Positions 49,201 to 63,828 of a stretch of 64,000 nt of DNA are shown here, piece after piece (the first letter of the stretch is position 1; every line of letters starts with the position of its first letter). The position numbers and the translations under genes were made by a program. The stretch is from Siphlonurus alternatus (lineage: Eukaryota; Arthropoda; Insecta; Ephemeroptera; Siphlonuridae): contig OX463778.1 in the NCBI GenBank assembly GCA_949825025.1, positions 41,369,194 through 41,433,193 on the forward strand, given 5' to 3'. Below the pieces are notes generated by a model. It was not told the DNA's origin, did no database searches, and worked only from the letters and a program-made list of their open reading frames with translations.

Positions 49201-49977
49201 CACCCTGCTGGATACAGCTCTTTTATACTGCACAGTAGAAAGAATAAAGCTGCTGTATTCTATAAAAGAACTGTCAGTTTTGAACAAAACAAAATATATA
49301 ACTTAAATCAGCACTTTTAGTGTTGTACTTAATTAAAGACCTATACGTTATTAATATATTTTTTAAAGAAACAGGGGAAAATTGTCAAAAGTTTTAAGAA
49401 GACTTAGTTTTCTTATTTTATATTAATAAAATTTTTAGAGGTTAATTTTTTTTTAAATTTTTAAAGAAAATTTAATACTTTAAAATTTTATTAAATATTA
49501 CTGTATATAATATATATATATTATATATATTGAATTGAAATAAAGTAAAACAAGTAAAGTTTTACTTTGTTTCAATTAAAAATATTTAAAAGTTTGTGCA
49601 TAAATATAGAATCATATTAAAAAATTAATATCTCATAAATATTTCTTTTTTCTCTCTTCTTTAAAAAAAAGCAGCAAACTTTAGGTTTTCATGATTACAT
49701 TTTTAGATAAAAAATGCGTAAAAGAGAATTTTTATGCATTTATTATTCAACAAAGAAGAAAAATAAATTAAACAAGTCTGTTTGGATTTTGCTGGTTGAC
49801 AGCAATTAATGAGCCCTCTTCGCCACGTCTTTTTAACAGTACTTCACGGCATATAGAGATTATAGAGGCCACGAGCATCTTGCTTTATCGCGTGAACTTC
49901 TACAATTTTATTGCCTATATATGCAAGGTCCGTATATAGAAAGTATAGCTTTATTATTATTATTTTTTGTACTTACG

Positions 49978-50130
49978 TATACAGTCGAACAGATCTTAGA
50001 ATACCTGTAGACACTATGGCGTCCAGCTTTTCAGACTGTCGCCATCCTATTCTGGCTGGGATAAAAAGCTGAATACAATCGCCGCGCGTAGTCGAATCTA
50101 TACGTAAACTAAGATCTGTAATACTGTACA
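49978..50130. repeat. Inverted-repeat element with TTACGTATA ends
   Basis: TTACGTATACAGTCGAACAG on the left faces a block complementing to TTTACGTATAGATTCGAC on the right. CAGATCTTAG and CTAAGATCTG also face each other. The interior is CpG-rich (CTGTCGCCATCCTATTCTGG, CAATCGCCGCGCG). The size and layout suggest a MITE. Confidence 0.5.
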
Positions 50131-52712
<2,582 letters not shown>

Positions 52713-52859
52713 GTGTTACATGAGAGAGATCAACTATAGTTTTACTGTGATATATGAATTTTCGTCCATGAGGATACTACAAAATGTAGAAAGGTATTTG
52801 AATACACCTGCAATGTATCCCATAACAAACAAAAAAAACGTAGACATGGAAAACGTATT

Positions 52860-53075
52860 CCTTGGAGGTTGCCGCTCGTAAAAAATGCATATCCAGCCAG
52901 GGATCAGCGAGTGGCTATATTCAGAGGGGTCGGTTACCCCTGTTGGTGCTGGGGTGCGTGCTCTATGATGCGGAGAAACTGCCCCCTCCTCCCCCGGGTC
53001 TGCGCGCGTGCACAGAGGGTGTGATAACTGAGATGAGAGATAGCAAACTGACTTACATTAACAGTCGCGGCAGCA
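52860..53075. other. GC-richer patch
   Basis: It contains GAGGGGTCGGTTACCCCTGT and CCCCCTCCTCCCCCGGGTCT followed by GCGCGCGTGCAC. A 79-codon plus frame is unrecognised. Possible regulatory or non-coding exon. Confidence 0.2.
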
Positions 53076-53777
53076 CAGCACCAATCAATAACATTTATTA
53101 AATAAAATACTTCATAATTGGAAAAGAAAATAATCCAGCAGCTTCATCATTTAGAACAAAATTACAATGTTTGTTTTAATTTGGCCAACATAACTTATTA
53201 CCACATAATATAAGGGTGTTGTCCTTTCTCGCGATAATTTCTACAACGTGCAAATGCTCATTTTAATTAAAAATGAAACATACACGCAGCAACAACTGTA
53301 TAAATGTAAACAATTTATATACTGCTGAGTTGAAAGCTTAATATAATATATGTTTATGAAACGTATGTTGACTTTAAAAAAAACAATTAACAATAAGGTC
53401 AATAAGCCTAAAAGTATTAGAAAATATTATTTATTTAAGCGGATAATATTTTATCTAATAACATTTTTTGTTAATATATTTAATAGTTAATTTTTTATAA
53501 AATATATACATAAATATTATAATTAAATACTTATATATAACGACGGGATATCCAGTCAGCATTATTGCCTCAGTCGTCCACAATAAAATTATACAGTATA
53601 TACATATAATATATATATATATATATATTTTATATATATAATTCAATGCTACAATGAAAATGAAACGAACGAAAATAAGGCATCACTTCAAAACTTTTTT
53701 TTTATTGCTAAGCTTACTAATTTCATTATGAATTTATAATGATATTACAGTAAAAAAAAAAAATAATAATAATTTTT

Positions 53778-53920
53778 CAGAGTAACTCCCACAAAGATCT
53801 TTTAACGCTCACAAATTAAATGGATGTTATGACGAATATTGTCCTAAAAGAACGGGAGAACATGATATGAGTCTTTGGGGATCAGAAGAAGATTTTAAAG
53901 CTGATTTTCATCATGGTAAA
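53778..53920 (+). other. Coding-like island, possible exon or remnant
   Basis: After a TTTTTCAG there is a frame reading SFNAHKLNGCYDEYCPK, then RTGEHDMSLWGSEEDFKADF and HH, ending at CATCATG/GTAAAT, a plausible donor near 53919. A TAA lies right at the acceptor in this frame, so the left boundary would have to be elsewhere. The residue composition is far less A/T-driven than the surroundings. I do not recognise the protein. Confidence 0.25.
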
Positions 53921-54006
53921 TGAAATAATATATACAACTCAACTTGCTCTAGCTTTTGTTAATATTTTATCCCTAATGACTCATGATATTATCATTACTA
54001 AAGCTC

Positions 54007-54039
<33 letters not shown>

Positions 54040-56520
54040 ATATAAAGAATATTTTTTTACTATTTTTATGAACTCAAAATAATTATTTATTTATTCCTAC
54101 GAGACTTCATGGTTCAGGTGAGAGAGTGAGAAAGAGAAACAAGCATTTTACAAACTACAATCTTTATGTATGTACATATTACACCCGGGGTTGGTTTTTC
54201 TGCTTTGTTTGTTTGCTTGCTTGGGTCTGTTGTATTCCGCTTCGCTGAGAGCACCGTATTAACGTCAAAGCAACGTAAAAACATACTTTGTTAACTTAAT
54301 GTTCGAGGAGTCTATACCCCCTTTTATACCTCATCAAAATTTACACGTTATAAGGAATTCTGAAGCAAGTTATAGTAATAATATAAATATATGAAAATAC
54401 ATGTAATGTTTTATGTTACATTTCACAACAACAATAATGATCATGATAAACTTCTTAATGTTTTCATGTATTTTATATTAATTAATTTAAAATTTGTGTA
54501 AGAATTATCAGATTATATTTTATACCATCAAATGCAAAACTGGAAAACGGAAAACTATAACATTAAATTTGTAATATAATTTTAACGCAAGAAATAGAAG
54601 AATATACCAAGCAATTTTGTGTATAACGATAATTTAAAATATATCGATCCGAAAGAATAAATATGTTTAAAAAATAATGGAAAAAAATTTCGTTGAAAAA
54701 AATTAAATAAATAAAACAGAAAAACAACAAAATAAAAAAATTATAATTTCTATAAGCTCAATTATCAAACCCATGCACGGATTAATGAATACTTCAGCTC
54801 ATGTTTCAATTAAAAAAAAAACATTAATTGATGTCATCCTACCTTGACCTACTTGCTAAAAGTTTACAACGACAAAATGTTCATTGCCACTGCAATTTAC
54901 TTTAACCATCACTCTAGATGTCACTCATTTTTCAACTTTGCTTTACTAGATTGTTTTTTTTTCTCATAAATTCAATTTCCGTGTTATATCCGGGTATTTT
55001 TTTTAACGTTTAATGTTTTTCCCAAAAATGTGCAGTAACATAAATTTAAAAAATATGTATAATTTTTTCAATGTTCCATTCATTTTTGTTTTGTTTCATT
55101 TATTGGCTTATTTCTAAGTTGAATATTGGATTTAAAACAAAAACACATACTAATTGTAGGAGAATATAATTTAATGTTCTGTAATAAATCATAAATCTAC
55201 TATAAATAGTTAAAGATTTGTTTTTGCTACTATTTAAGTGACATCTATGCACGAAGCCAAAATTTCAGGCATTATCAAGTTAGCTTTTATTAAAAAAAAA
55301 AAAAAAAAAAAAAAGTTTTTGAATAATTGAATGTTGTTTTATATGACAATATAATTAATAGTACACTGAAACTTTGTTAATTTATTGTTTCTTTTGTTTC
55401 GTTTTTTTCCCTGAATATAATACTGCAGGAAAATTTATAAAAACAAATAAAAATATCCACGTAATTTTTATGAAACAAAAACAAAGAACATAGGGAAAAA
55501 TAAGTCATATAAAATTTAAAAAGTAATAACTATTTCAATGTATATATAAATGTGCCATAATATGATAAATTAATTTTAAACTTAAATTTAATAGGTTAGA
55601 TTTTCATATGAATTTCATATATTTACATAACAGATTAGCTTAATTTTTTTAAGTAACATTAGTTGTATAGCTTGTACATGTCTCGAATACTTTAAGAAGC
55701 AGTATATACACTTCACATTAAACATGTGTTGCCATTAATGTGTTACTTTAAATATATACACTAAAAATTATTAAGGGCTGTTCTGTTATACGAAGTAACT
55801 AAAAAATTTCAACTTTATTGTTCTTAATTATAACTGAACATGATAAGAGGTAATTTAAAAGAGTTAATTTTAGAAAATAAATGTTACGTAAATTACCCTC
55901 ATCATCATTCTTTTTTTCCCCGCTGCAGTATCAGAAGTCACGCACAGAGCAACTTTTGTTTGTTACTCCTCAAAACTATTATAAAATTTGTAAATATTTC
56001 AACCTATTTTACAGAGATTGAATTTTGCATATCGTTCGAATACGAATAAGATGGAATGCGAATAGCTGTCACCCGTTAGCGATGGAATAACATTACTTGA
56101 GGGCAACATGTAACGTGCCGAAAAGAAGAGAGAGGCAAACGGAAAAGAGATCCAATTTGATATGGTAGAGAAATCATGCATGATTGAATGATTCCCATAT
56201 GTGACATAACTTAACTTAAGGGAAGATGTATGTTTAAGGGGGAGGGGGGGGAGTTTGCACATTTGAAAATTTCGATCTTACTATAATATGTAATATTTTA
56301 ACTCGCAATTTTATTACATATTTTTTTCATATATATGTAAATTTAATATTTCATTTCATGTAAGCAAATAAGAATAAAGAAAATATAAATTACCCGCACT
56401 TTATAAAATATTGTTTTAGAAGGAAATTTCCGTAGAGAAAATTATCAAATTTTACATTTTAATTTCTAGCAATTAATTTACGTTCTATATAGTACTACAA
56501 ATAATTGTGTCTACCATTAC
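53921..56520. other. A/T-rich, no recognised gene
   Basis: It contains an (AT)14 tract near 54006-54034, an A run near 55290-55313, and T runs. Small methionine-started frames at 55840-56260 overlap on both strands and are not recognised. Confidence 0.35.
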
Positions 56521-56573
56521 TGAACATTCTGAACACATCACACATCAGCTGGTAAATATTCGGTCACGTACCT

Positions 56574-56910
56574 TGGGGGACGGAAGGACGAAGGTTGCGA
56601 GGCTCGGAGTTTCCTTCTTCTGGTCCCTCAACTATATGTGTTTACGTAAGTACGTGCGACCGCGCGCGAGTTGGTTTCGGTCACGTATTAACAGCGAGTG
56701 TCTCCACTCTGCAGCGGCGATGTCACGAGCACGCAGGCCTCGGGACGTGTGTCAGGCAGACACGCCGAGCCAAACACCACCCGCCTGACTACTCGCATGC
56801 GACTCGGCCTGCTGCCTGGATGGGGCGCCGCAAACCAGAGCGCAGAATCCACTTTACCGTCCGTACCTGCCGCAGTCGCCGCCGCTACTTCACGCCGCAG
56901 GAATTCTTAA
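56574..56910 (-). promoter_or_regulatory. CpG-rich island with a strong minus-strand donor: candidate non-coding first exon
   Basis: Read on the minus strand, the CpG-rich stretch (GTGAAGTAGCGGCGGCGACT, CGCGCGCGGTCGCACGTAC) ends in CCCCCAAG/GTACGTGA near 56573. The only ATG frame that I see there (MRVVRRVVFGSACLPDTRP...) stops before the donor, as in a 5' leader with an upstream open frame. It could be the transcription start of the adenylyl cyclase, 40 kb upstream of its N-terminal exon, or of an unseen gene. Plus-strand frames across it are not recognised. Confidence 0.3.
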
Positions 56911-57640
56911 GTCCAAACTTTTTATATGTTTTAAACCATTAAACTCTACACAAGCTTATACATACAAGTAGTATATGCTTGATTAGTGCAAGTATGTTTG
57001 ACACATTTATATATAACATTTTAAATGTTTGCAACAGAAATATGCATGGTGATTTGAAACCTTTTTTAAATTCTCTATAATATGGAAGGATGCGATGTTT
57101 GAATAATTTATCTCAGCAGGCACCTTAGAGATTTTTTTTATACATAAACTCTCTTGATAAACTTACGAACATACGAACCGAAGAAATTTTAATTAGTTTT
57201 TTTTTTGCGTCATCGATTTGCTAAAGAAATTAATTGCTTGTCTATTTTGTAAATTATTTACATCAGTATATAACTACATTATATATACAGTATACATGGA
57301 TACTACAAGACTTTGACAAAAAATTCATAAAAAGATCACTTAAAAAATAGTAATAATAATAATAATAATCAAGTTTTTTTAAATAAATATTTACCAAGAA
57401 ATTTCTTATTCTAATTAAATTAATTCAAACTTTGAATAAATCATCCTTTACAGCATGTATATAGGATTGAATTTTATTAATTTCGTAAATTTTAATTATA
57501 TATAATATTATACAAATTATATAGCGGTTATTGTTATTATAAGAATTCGAAATTCATATTATAAGCCTATAGCTGAGAATACTGAGGACTTTACTTTAAC
57601 TTAATAATTAATTAAAATAGCAATTAAACACGGTTCCACA
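56911..57640. other. A/T-rich, nothing recognised
   Basis: Simple A/T-rich sequence with a short (AAT)n run near 57350. Confidence 0.4.
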
Positions 57641-57641
57641 G

Positions 57642-57800
57642 CATTTTTTTTTTTTTTTTTTAGGAGCTGGGCAGTCTTAAAATATCTAAAAAGCTGAGTA
57701 AAAAGGGATGAGGTTTTAGAAGGGAGAAGTATAGAGTTTTCCAACTCCCAATCGTCTTGGACGCCACCTACAATGCCAAGGCGATGTAGTTTACATTTCC
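57642..57800 (-). mobile_element. Poly(A)-tailed retroelement fragment
   Basis: A T run at 57645-57661 (plus) is the A tail of a minus-strand body that includes GGTGGCGTCCAAGACGATTG, GGGAGTTGGAAAACTC and AGACTGCCCAGCTCC next to the tail. It is non-coding and short; SINE or LINE 3' end. Confidence 0.45.
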
Positions 57801-58650
57801 ATAGCAATGTCAATAGCCTTCATCAAAATAATGTAGCTTGCTATGTCAGTACTTTAATTGTTGACAATACATAGATAGGAAGACAAAACATCACTGAAGA
57901 AATTTATTCCGTTCCGCGTGCTACTGAGAGCCTGGTGGGCTGCAACTTGCCGTACCCGCAAAAACTAAGCGAGTCGCTAATTAGTTCCCTCTCGCAGCTA
58001 AAAAGCATTAAATCATTATTAATTATAAAAAATAAATTAAATATAACTTTATATTTTAAATTAAAAAGATGTCTTGCTTTATTATTTTATTTGTTAAAGA
58101 AATTGAAGATAAATCTCATATTAAAACGAGTATCATTATGCATATTTTTCAAGTCGGTATATACGGTTAAATTTTTGAAGATAAATTTCAATATAAAACT
58201 TTTTGATACTCTGTTTCGTACATCTTAATAATATAAACCATACTTTGGCTCTTTAAATTTATATTAAAATATAATTTAAAATATATGTTTACTTATTTTT
58301 TTATAACAACTTTTAAATAATATTAAAGAGATTGAAATTGACACATGATAAGAGCAAAGTTTACGTCTAGAAATATGAAATTGTGTTTTCATAAAAAAAT
58401 ACTGGTTTTATATTATTAATAAGGCAGCAACAAGCTCTGCCTGTGGAGCTACTGAAGGGCTCACTTTGAGACCCTTCTGAGATTTCAGTCGTTCCCTACC
58501 GCCTTAACATACTTACAGGGGTTTCGAATAGCATGCCTGTAGCTGCTTTTTGAGGCGAAGTATAAACTCACGAGGAAATTCACTTTATACTGGATATTGT
58601 GTAACATATTATGCTGCAGAGTTCACCGCTCTCTCAAAATTGCACACATT
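57801..58650. other. No recognised gene
   Basis: A GC-richer patch at 58430-58560 has AGGCAGCAACAAGCTCTGCC and GAAGGGCTCACTTTGAGACCC hairpins, repeat-like. The plus frame at 57935-58228 is A/T-driven and unrecognised. Confidence 0.3.

Positions 58651-58651
<1 letters not shown>

Positions 58652-58694
<43 letters not shown>
58652..58694. repeat. (AT)n microsatellite
   Basis: About 21 AT units. Confidence 0.93.
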
Positions 58695-58697
<3 letters not shown>

Positions 58698-58999
58698 ATT
58701 TATTGTAAAATATACATAGAGAAGGAATCAAAAGCAATAAAAATAGGATTATTGAACGGAGAATATAAATAAAAAAGTCCATTATAATTTAAAATTTAAG
58801 TAAGAATTCACAAATATATGCAGGTTTTTATAACATTGGAAAAATATACATAAAAAACTATACTTTTATTACATGATGTAAACAGTATAAAGAAATGTGT
58901 ACAAATAATGCACTGAAATTCATTTTTTACAAGATGCAGGCTCTATCTCAGAGAGCTTATATTAAATATAATCTTAACTGACTATATAAGCACTACCAT

Positions 59000-59001
<2 letters not shown>

Positions 59002-59069
<68 letters not shown>
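59002..59069. repeat. (AT)n microsatellite
   Basis: About 34 AT units. Confidence 0.95.
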
Positions 59070-59072
<3 letters not shown>

Positions 59073-59222
59073 AGTTTTGAATATACATTTTATCACAGAA
59101 GACGCCATTTCCAATATCAAATGGAATAAAATATGTAAGCGCCGTATCTCTTCAATAAATGATGTAAGAAGCAATTCTGTGAAAACCAACAGATGGACGA
59201 GAGACTGTAAAGAGCATAGTCC

Positions 59223-59327
<105 letters not shown>

Positions 59328-60096
59328 GGCGGCATGGCAGCAGCAGATGATGCAAATGCAACTCGAGTGCCCGAGTAGTCCATTACGTGTGGAGTCGCTC
59401 GGAGTCTGTCTCACCCTTGGAAACTGCGAGTCATCGTAGCACACTTTGCAGCCAGTGTTATTTATTGACCGCATTTGTATCTGCCTAAAGAGAGTAATGA
59501 TGACATTTAAACACTCATCAATCAATCCAATAAATGAGCTGGAAATAAACGATGAATTTATAAAATAATACCAGTTACAGATTAGCTATCTAAATCATTT
59601 TAAGCTGGTAACTTTGTTTCTAAAATAAATTTTATTCAGCTCTTCACAAAAAGAAAGTTTTTAAACTGTTGTGCTATCGCCATACTGCGTTGTCGATCAA
59701 ATTCTACTACACGTTATGTTCACTCGAAGACCTGTTCATTGAATCTGCATTTATCGCGTCATGTAAATTTAGTCAATTTACAAAGGCAGTTCTGAAGGAT
59801 GGTCAGAAAATTCAAAATTAAATAAAAACTTAGATCCAAGTTAGCAGCAAACATATACACTTTTTTTGTTAGTATTAATTTTCTTCTCTGGTACCAAGAA
59901 ATAATTTATTTTATATTACATGATTAAAAGTATTAAAATTACATATTTTTCTTAACTTGGATTCACTTTTAATTTAAAAAAAAATATATTAATAACAGAA
60001 TTTGCTTTTCTTTTTTTTTATTACTACGAGTAAAAAAATAAAACACATATTGCAGATAAGCAAAAAAACAAAACAATTAAAATAATGAAAACCAGT

Positions 60097-60149
60097 TTTA
60101 TTGTATATACACAAAAATTAAGGATATAAACTGAATTGATGTCTTTATT
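60097..60149 (-). terminator. Poly(A) signals of the NRF-6-like gene
   Basis: On the minus strand AATAAA occurs at 60149-60144, 28 bases past the stop codon, and again at 60102-60097 (AATAAAA). Either could direct 3' end formation. The first gives a very short 3' untranslated region. Confidence 0.55.
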
Positions 60150-60177
60150 GATGCCAAATTTAATTTTCCAAATCGAT

Positions 60178-60242
60178 CTACTTGGTTACGAGCTTATCCC
60201 CGTCGTCTGATTCCTTTTCTGGTTTGTATGCGTCCGGCCGGT
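60178..60242 (-). CDS. NRF-6-like acyltransferase, last exon
   Basis: The acceptor is ATTTTTAG (AG at 60244-60243). Two bases complete an Asp codon, then RPDAYKPEKESDDGDKLVTK and TAG at 60180-60178. The tail is short, charged and hydrophilic, as expected for the cytosolic C-terminus after the last helix in this family. It is too short to be recognised by itself; phase, the acceptor and the nearby AATAAA support it. Confidence 0.8.
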
Positions 60243-60551
60243 CTAAAAATCAAACGGAAATGAAGTAGAAGCAATTGTAATACGAAAATCTATAGTAAGA
60301 ACTTCGTTTAAAAAAAAAAAGAGCAAAGCTGAGGGACAACTGTTCCACATTTTTTTTTTTTTTTAAATTTAGTTATAATCTATTTAGTGAAATATCAGAA
60401 ATTTCTATACTTCCAACTATTTTAACAAAAAATAAAAATTTCATTTCACCTGTCTTAATTAATTTGATCGTAAATATTTACTTCTAGAGGTAATTTGTGT
60501 GAGACGCTGGGCAAAGTGATGGGAAAACGCTCTCAACTCAGGTGTACACAC

Positions 60552-60660
60552 CTTTATTGAAGAAGGCCCTCAAGAGGTTGTTGGCGGGGGCCTCGACGGT
60601 GAGGTGGAGAACGGTGGCCATGGCCAGCGTGGTGAACACGTCCGAGAAGTAGCGGTGCAC
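60552..60660 (-). CDS. NRF-6-like acyltransferase exon: last membrane helix
   Basis: It has 109 bases from GTCGTCCCACAG (AG at 60662-60661) to AATAAAG/GTGTGT. It encodes VHRYFSDVFTTLAMATVLHL then TVEAPANNLLRAFF. A final helix followed by E-(A/S)-P is the classic end of acyltransferase-3 proteins (E-x-P motif). Start phase 0 and end phase 1 agree with neighbours. Confidence 0.92.
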
Positions 60661-60959
60661 CTGTGGGACGACACAGGTCAGTCCACTGAATGGAAAACAG
60701 TCCAGAGTGAAGGTCCTCTCCTTCACTAAATTAGGCTATAATGAATTTATTTATTTAATCATAACAACAACAAAGTAATATGTACGTAATATATAATGAC
60801 CATTCACTATCCCTAATTTATTTAAAAACAATTTTATAAGAATTAAACTTCATCACAGAAACGTAATATATTTGGTGCTCTCTGTCAAAATATTCAAAAT
60901 GAATGTTAAAATATCCTAACATATACATCATCATTTAATTAAGTTGAAAATCCAATTTG

Positions 60960-60996
<37 letters not shown>

Positions 60997-61186
60997 CACT
61001 GGGTTATGTATAAACTGTTATATAACTGTATACTGTATAAAAACTCTTATAAAGAGTTTTGTATGAAACAAAAGGGAGGAATGAATAGAGTAAAGGAGAG
61101 ATGGGTTTTCCGGGAGAGCGACCGTGCAATTTTGTGGTTCATCTTGTGTGACAGGTGCTAGTCTTCGCATATATAAGCGCACTCAC

Positions 61187-61329
61187 CGCTCTGAAGTGGG
61201 TGTAGAAGACGGGGTTTCTCGCCATGCCGGTCAGCATGTACATGAAGGGGAAGTGCGTGAGGTAGGCGCAGAACGAGAGCCGACTGAAGGGTTGCCACCC
61301 AGGCCACGACAAAATACGGTCCACCGGGC
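61187..61329 (-). CDS. NRF-6-like acyltransferase exon: LSFCAYLTH motif
   Basis: It has 143 bases from TGTCTCTCACAG (AG at 61331-61330) to AGAGCG/GTGAGT. It encodes PVDRILSWPGWQPFSRLSFC, AYLTHFPFMYMLTG and a charged loop. The pattern of a core 'P-L-S-R-L-S-Y-x-x-Y-L-x-H' is a strong mark of this family. Two leading bases complete the Gly codon of the previous exon. Confidence 0.94.
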
Positions 61330-61543
61330 CTGTGAGAGACATTTGACATATTTAAATGAACCCACTCTGTATTGTGTTTTCACTAATGAAACTATACATT
61401 ATTTATTAATTTAATTAAATAATAATAAAGGAATTTTGAAAAGCTTAACAATACACTGGATTATCTAAAATTGTATAGTATGGTATTATATTTTTAAATG
61501 AACACAGTTCAAAAGCTTTTCAACTGTTTATTTATAAACTGAC

Positions 61544-61733
61544 CTCCGTATCCAAGCGAGCAAGCGATAACGATCCAGGAGAGGCACAGAGCCCAGCCGA
61601 GGCGGTGAAACCCGTTGTAGAAAGCTGCATCCACTTTGTTATACACGTAGTTTTCTGCGTAACTGATCAGCACGGTGTACACGACCGCTATCGCTGCTGC
61701 TGAGCAGGCAGACCATCCTGCCACCACCCACCT
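61544..61733 (-). CDS. NRF-6-like acyltransferase exon: two membrane helices
   Basis: It has 190 bases from GTGTGTACAG (AG at 61735-61734) to TACGGAG/GTCAGT. It encodes one helix (VVAGWSACSAAAIAVVYTVL), a loop YNKVDAAFYNGFHRLGWAL and a second helix (LSWIVIACSLGYGG). 'N-x-x-x-R-x-x-W-x-x-x-x-x-W-I-I-x-A-C-x-x-G-Y-G-G' is typical of NRF-6-like proteins. Confidence 0.94.
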
Positions 61734-62220
61734 CTGTACACACACGTAGCTAAATTAAAATTTGCCCTTACTAAATATTCTTTTGTTCTCTAGAGGACAA
61801 AAAAGAAATAATTTTAAAGGTAGAACTTGAGAACAGCAAACTAACAAAGAATATTTAACTAATTGTAAGACACTGTTATCCATAAAAATGTGAACACGTT
61901 CCGAAATCAAAGGAACACAGATAATTAGTAATTTTAATACCAATATATAGTCGAACCTTTTGTTTTGAAGCAGCAGCATTCAAAGTTATATTAATTACTA
62001 TAGATTTAAACAATTTTTTACAGTTCATACGGAATACAGCATAATTAATAGAATAATATTAGAATTCGTTAATTTTATTAGTTACGTATTACAAAATAAT
62101 CTGTTCTCGATCATATTGTATGCACTAACACTTTAGATGTACTTATGGTTGCTATGACTCATTCTGAGCTTATATTAGTGAAAGAATTTCCTCATTTTTA
62201 TTACTACCGTGTCGACCCAC

Positions 62221-62353
62221 CTTATCGACTCGAAGGTTCCAGCCCCTGGCTTTGCTCAGCACGAAGCCCGCACCCATGCCAACGATATAGACGGACGCTC
62301 GGTGAGGCGTCTTCACGTAAATCGCCTCTAGGAAGTTGGGGTTGATGTCCGTC
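62221..62353 (-). CDS. NRF-6-like acyltransferase exon: Y-x-K-P-W/TPHRASVYIVGM region
   Basis: It has 133 bases from AACTGTTGCAG (AG at 62355-62354) to GATAAG/GTGGGT. One base completes Met, then TDINPNFLEAIYVKTPHRAS, VYIVGMGAGFVLSKARG and WNLRVDK. The family usually has Y-x-K-P-x-x-R-x-x-P-Y-x-I-G-x-x-x-G-Y at this place. The Tyr-Val-Lys-Thr-Pro variant is conservative. A plus-strand frame over it is a shadow. Confidence 0.93.
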
Positions 62354-62934
62354 CTGCAACAGTTAAGCTGAGAAACTTGGCAGGAAATTAATTATCATGG
62401 TCTCTACGGTTTCTGACAGCTAACTAAATTTTTTTGACATTTTATAAAATACAAAAATACAAAAGAACGAAATAACGAGGCTTGAATTTGGTGCAATGAA
62501 TTTACAACATTTTTTTTTTTTTTTTATAACTTTCTCGATCTATAAAGTCTGCCTCATGAGTCATGTAAGATGATGTAAGAATTTTGCTTTAGAGAAGACA
62601 GAAATCATGTAATCAAGTTCACTCAATGTCACAGCCTTTTGCCTGGTGACAGCTTGTTCGGTTTGTTTACTGCTACTTATGTAACCCGCTTCATTTTGTG
62701 GCTGAACAAGTTGCCTATCCTTCGACGAAACGTCCCTGGCAAAGTCAACCTGTGTGTTTGAATCCTAACTTTGTATTTGTATTATGTGAATTTGAATAAA
62801 ACCTATTCTGAATCTGAACCTGTGTGTTTTTCAGAATAAAATTCTTTTTTTAATCTGAATTATAGACTATAATAATATAGCTTAAGATTTCAGTTGTATT
62901 TCGCTACGGAGAAAATAAGAGTTGATCATCTTAC
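62354..62934 (-). other. Intron of the NRF-6-like gene with a retroelement tail
   Basis: The 581-bp intron contains, at about 62640-62820 on the plus strand, a less A/T-rich block (GGTGACAGCTTGTTCGG, GACGAAACGTCCCTGGCAAA) ending in TTTGAATAAAACCTATTCTG and TGAATCTGAA. This looks like the 3' end of a LINE or SINE opposite to the gene. Confidence 0.5.
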
Positions 62935-63128
62935 ATGGGTATCAGCGTGAAGGTCCAGGAGTGACCGTCAATGTATGTCACAGTGAAAGTGTAGAAACAT
63001 AGAGCGAGTGTGAGCAACACCATCGCCAGTCCCGTGTAGCGCGGCCAGCGTCGCAGCGGCACCAGCACAAAGGGCGCCAGGTACGCCAACTGCGTGTCGA
63101 TACTCAGGTACCATGAGTGACTCACGCA
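62935..63128 (-). CDS. NRF-6-like acyltransferase exon: S-W-Y-L-S-x-D-x-Q motif
   Basis: It has 194 bases from TGTGCTGCAG (AG at 63130-63129) to ACCCAT/GTAAGA. It encodes CVSHSWYLSIDTQLAYLAPF, a helix (VLVPLRRW), then LAMVLLTLALCFYTFTVTYI and DGHSWTFTLIPM. 'H/S-x-W-Y-L-x-x-D-x-Q' is the signature of the acyltransferase-3 core in NRF-like proteins. This is the most upstream exon of the gene that I can place; earlier exons must lie beyond 64000. Confidence 0.94.
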
Positions 63129-63690
63129 CTGCAGCACATAACAATCGATTTTGATGATTTGTAACCCTCCTCATGCCGACCGCTGATATATAGACCTCTT
63201 TAAATCTCAATCCACGCCCAGACGTAGGCACTCAACCCACGCACTCTATTACAAAAACATCAATCCTCACTTTTGGTACCATTGTGTGTCATGACGTCAA
63301 ACTTTAGACTAATTTGACTTGTTTTTATACGGAAAAAGCAAACATCAAACGTGAAATTTTCCTCTTTATATTGTCCGAGCATTTGTTGCAATTTTTATCT
63401 CACAGGACAATTTATATCTTAAATTGTTGCTTTATATAAATTATATTATTTAAATTAAAAAAAATCTATAATTTGATTTGGTTTCTAAAATAAAGTATAA
63501 TATTTATTCTAAAGAAATGTTCACTTTTCCATTACTCTTACTGATGTTTATTGATACATTAAAAACCATGCATTATGATAAGCATGTGCCTGGAAAACTA
63601 ATATTTATCAATAGCATAGCCCTGGACGTAAGGGAGAAGTGGGAGGATAATTCTATAATAATTAACACAAATTATAAAGCTATCCTTTAT
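63129..63690 (-). other. Intron upstream of the first visible NRF-6-like exon
   Basis: A/T-rich with no family exon. A TGACGTCA occurs at 63292. Confidence 0.5.
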
Positions 63691-63828
63691 GTATGCTCCT
63701 CGACTCTGAAATGTCTGAAAAGTTCCCTTCTGCATCCTTGTTAATCACCATGGCCCGTAAGTATAACACATGGCATGGTGATTAACAGAGGGCTGCAGAA
63801 GGGAACTTCTCAGAGACGAGGGGTGTAC
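63691..63828. mobile_element. Palindromic MITE (copy 2), 138 bp
   Basis: The left GTATGCTCCTCGACTCTG, AAGTTCCCTTCTGCA and GTTAATCACCATG are mirrored by CATGGTGATTAACAGA, CTGCAGAAGGGAACTTCTCA and ACGAGGGGTGTAC on the right. It shares ends and order with 13921-14034. It has no reading frame and lies in the NRF-6-like intron. Confidence 0.65.

Noticed and set aside
58430..58560. tRNA or SINE promoter in the GC-richer patch
   Set aside because: I could not find A and B box spacing or a cloverleaf; only local hairpins are present.
61124..61414. Plus-strand gene over the NRF-6-like exons
   Set aside because: It is the antisense shadow of a clear family exon on the minus strand.
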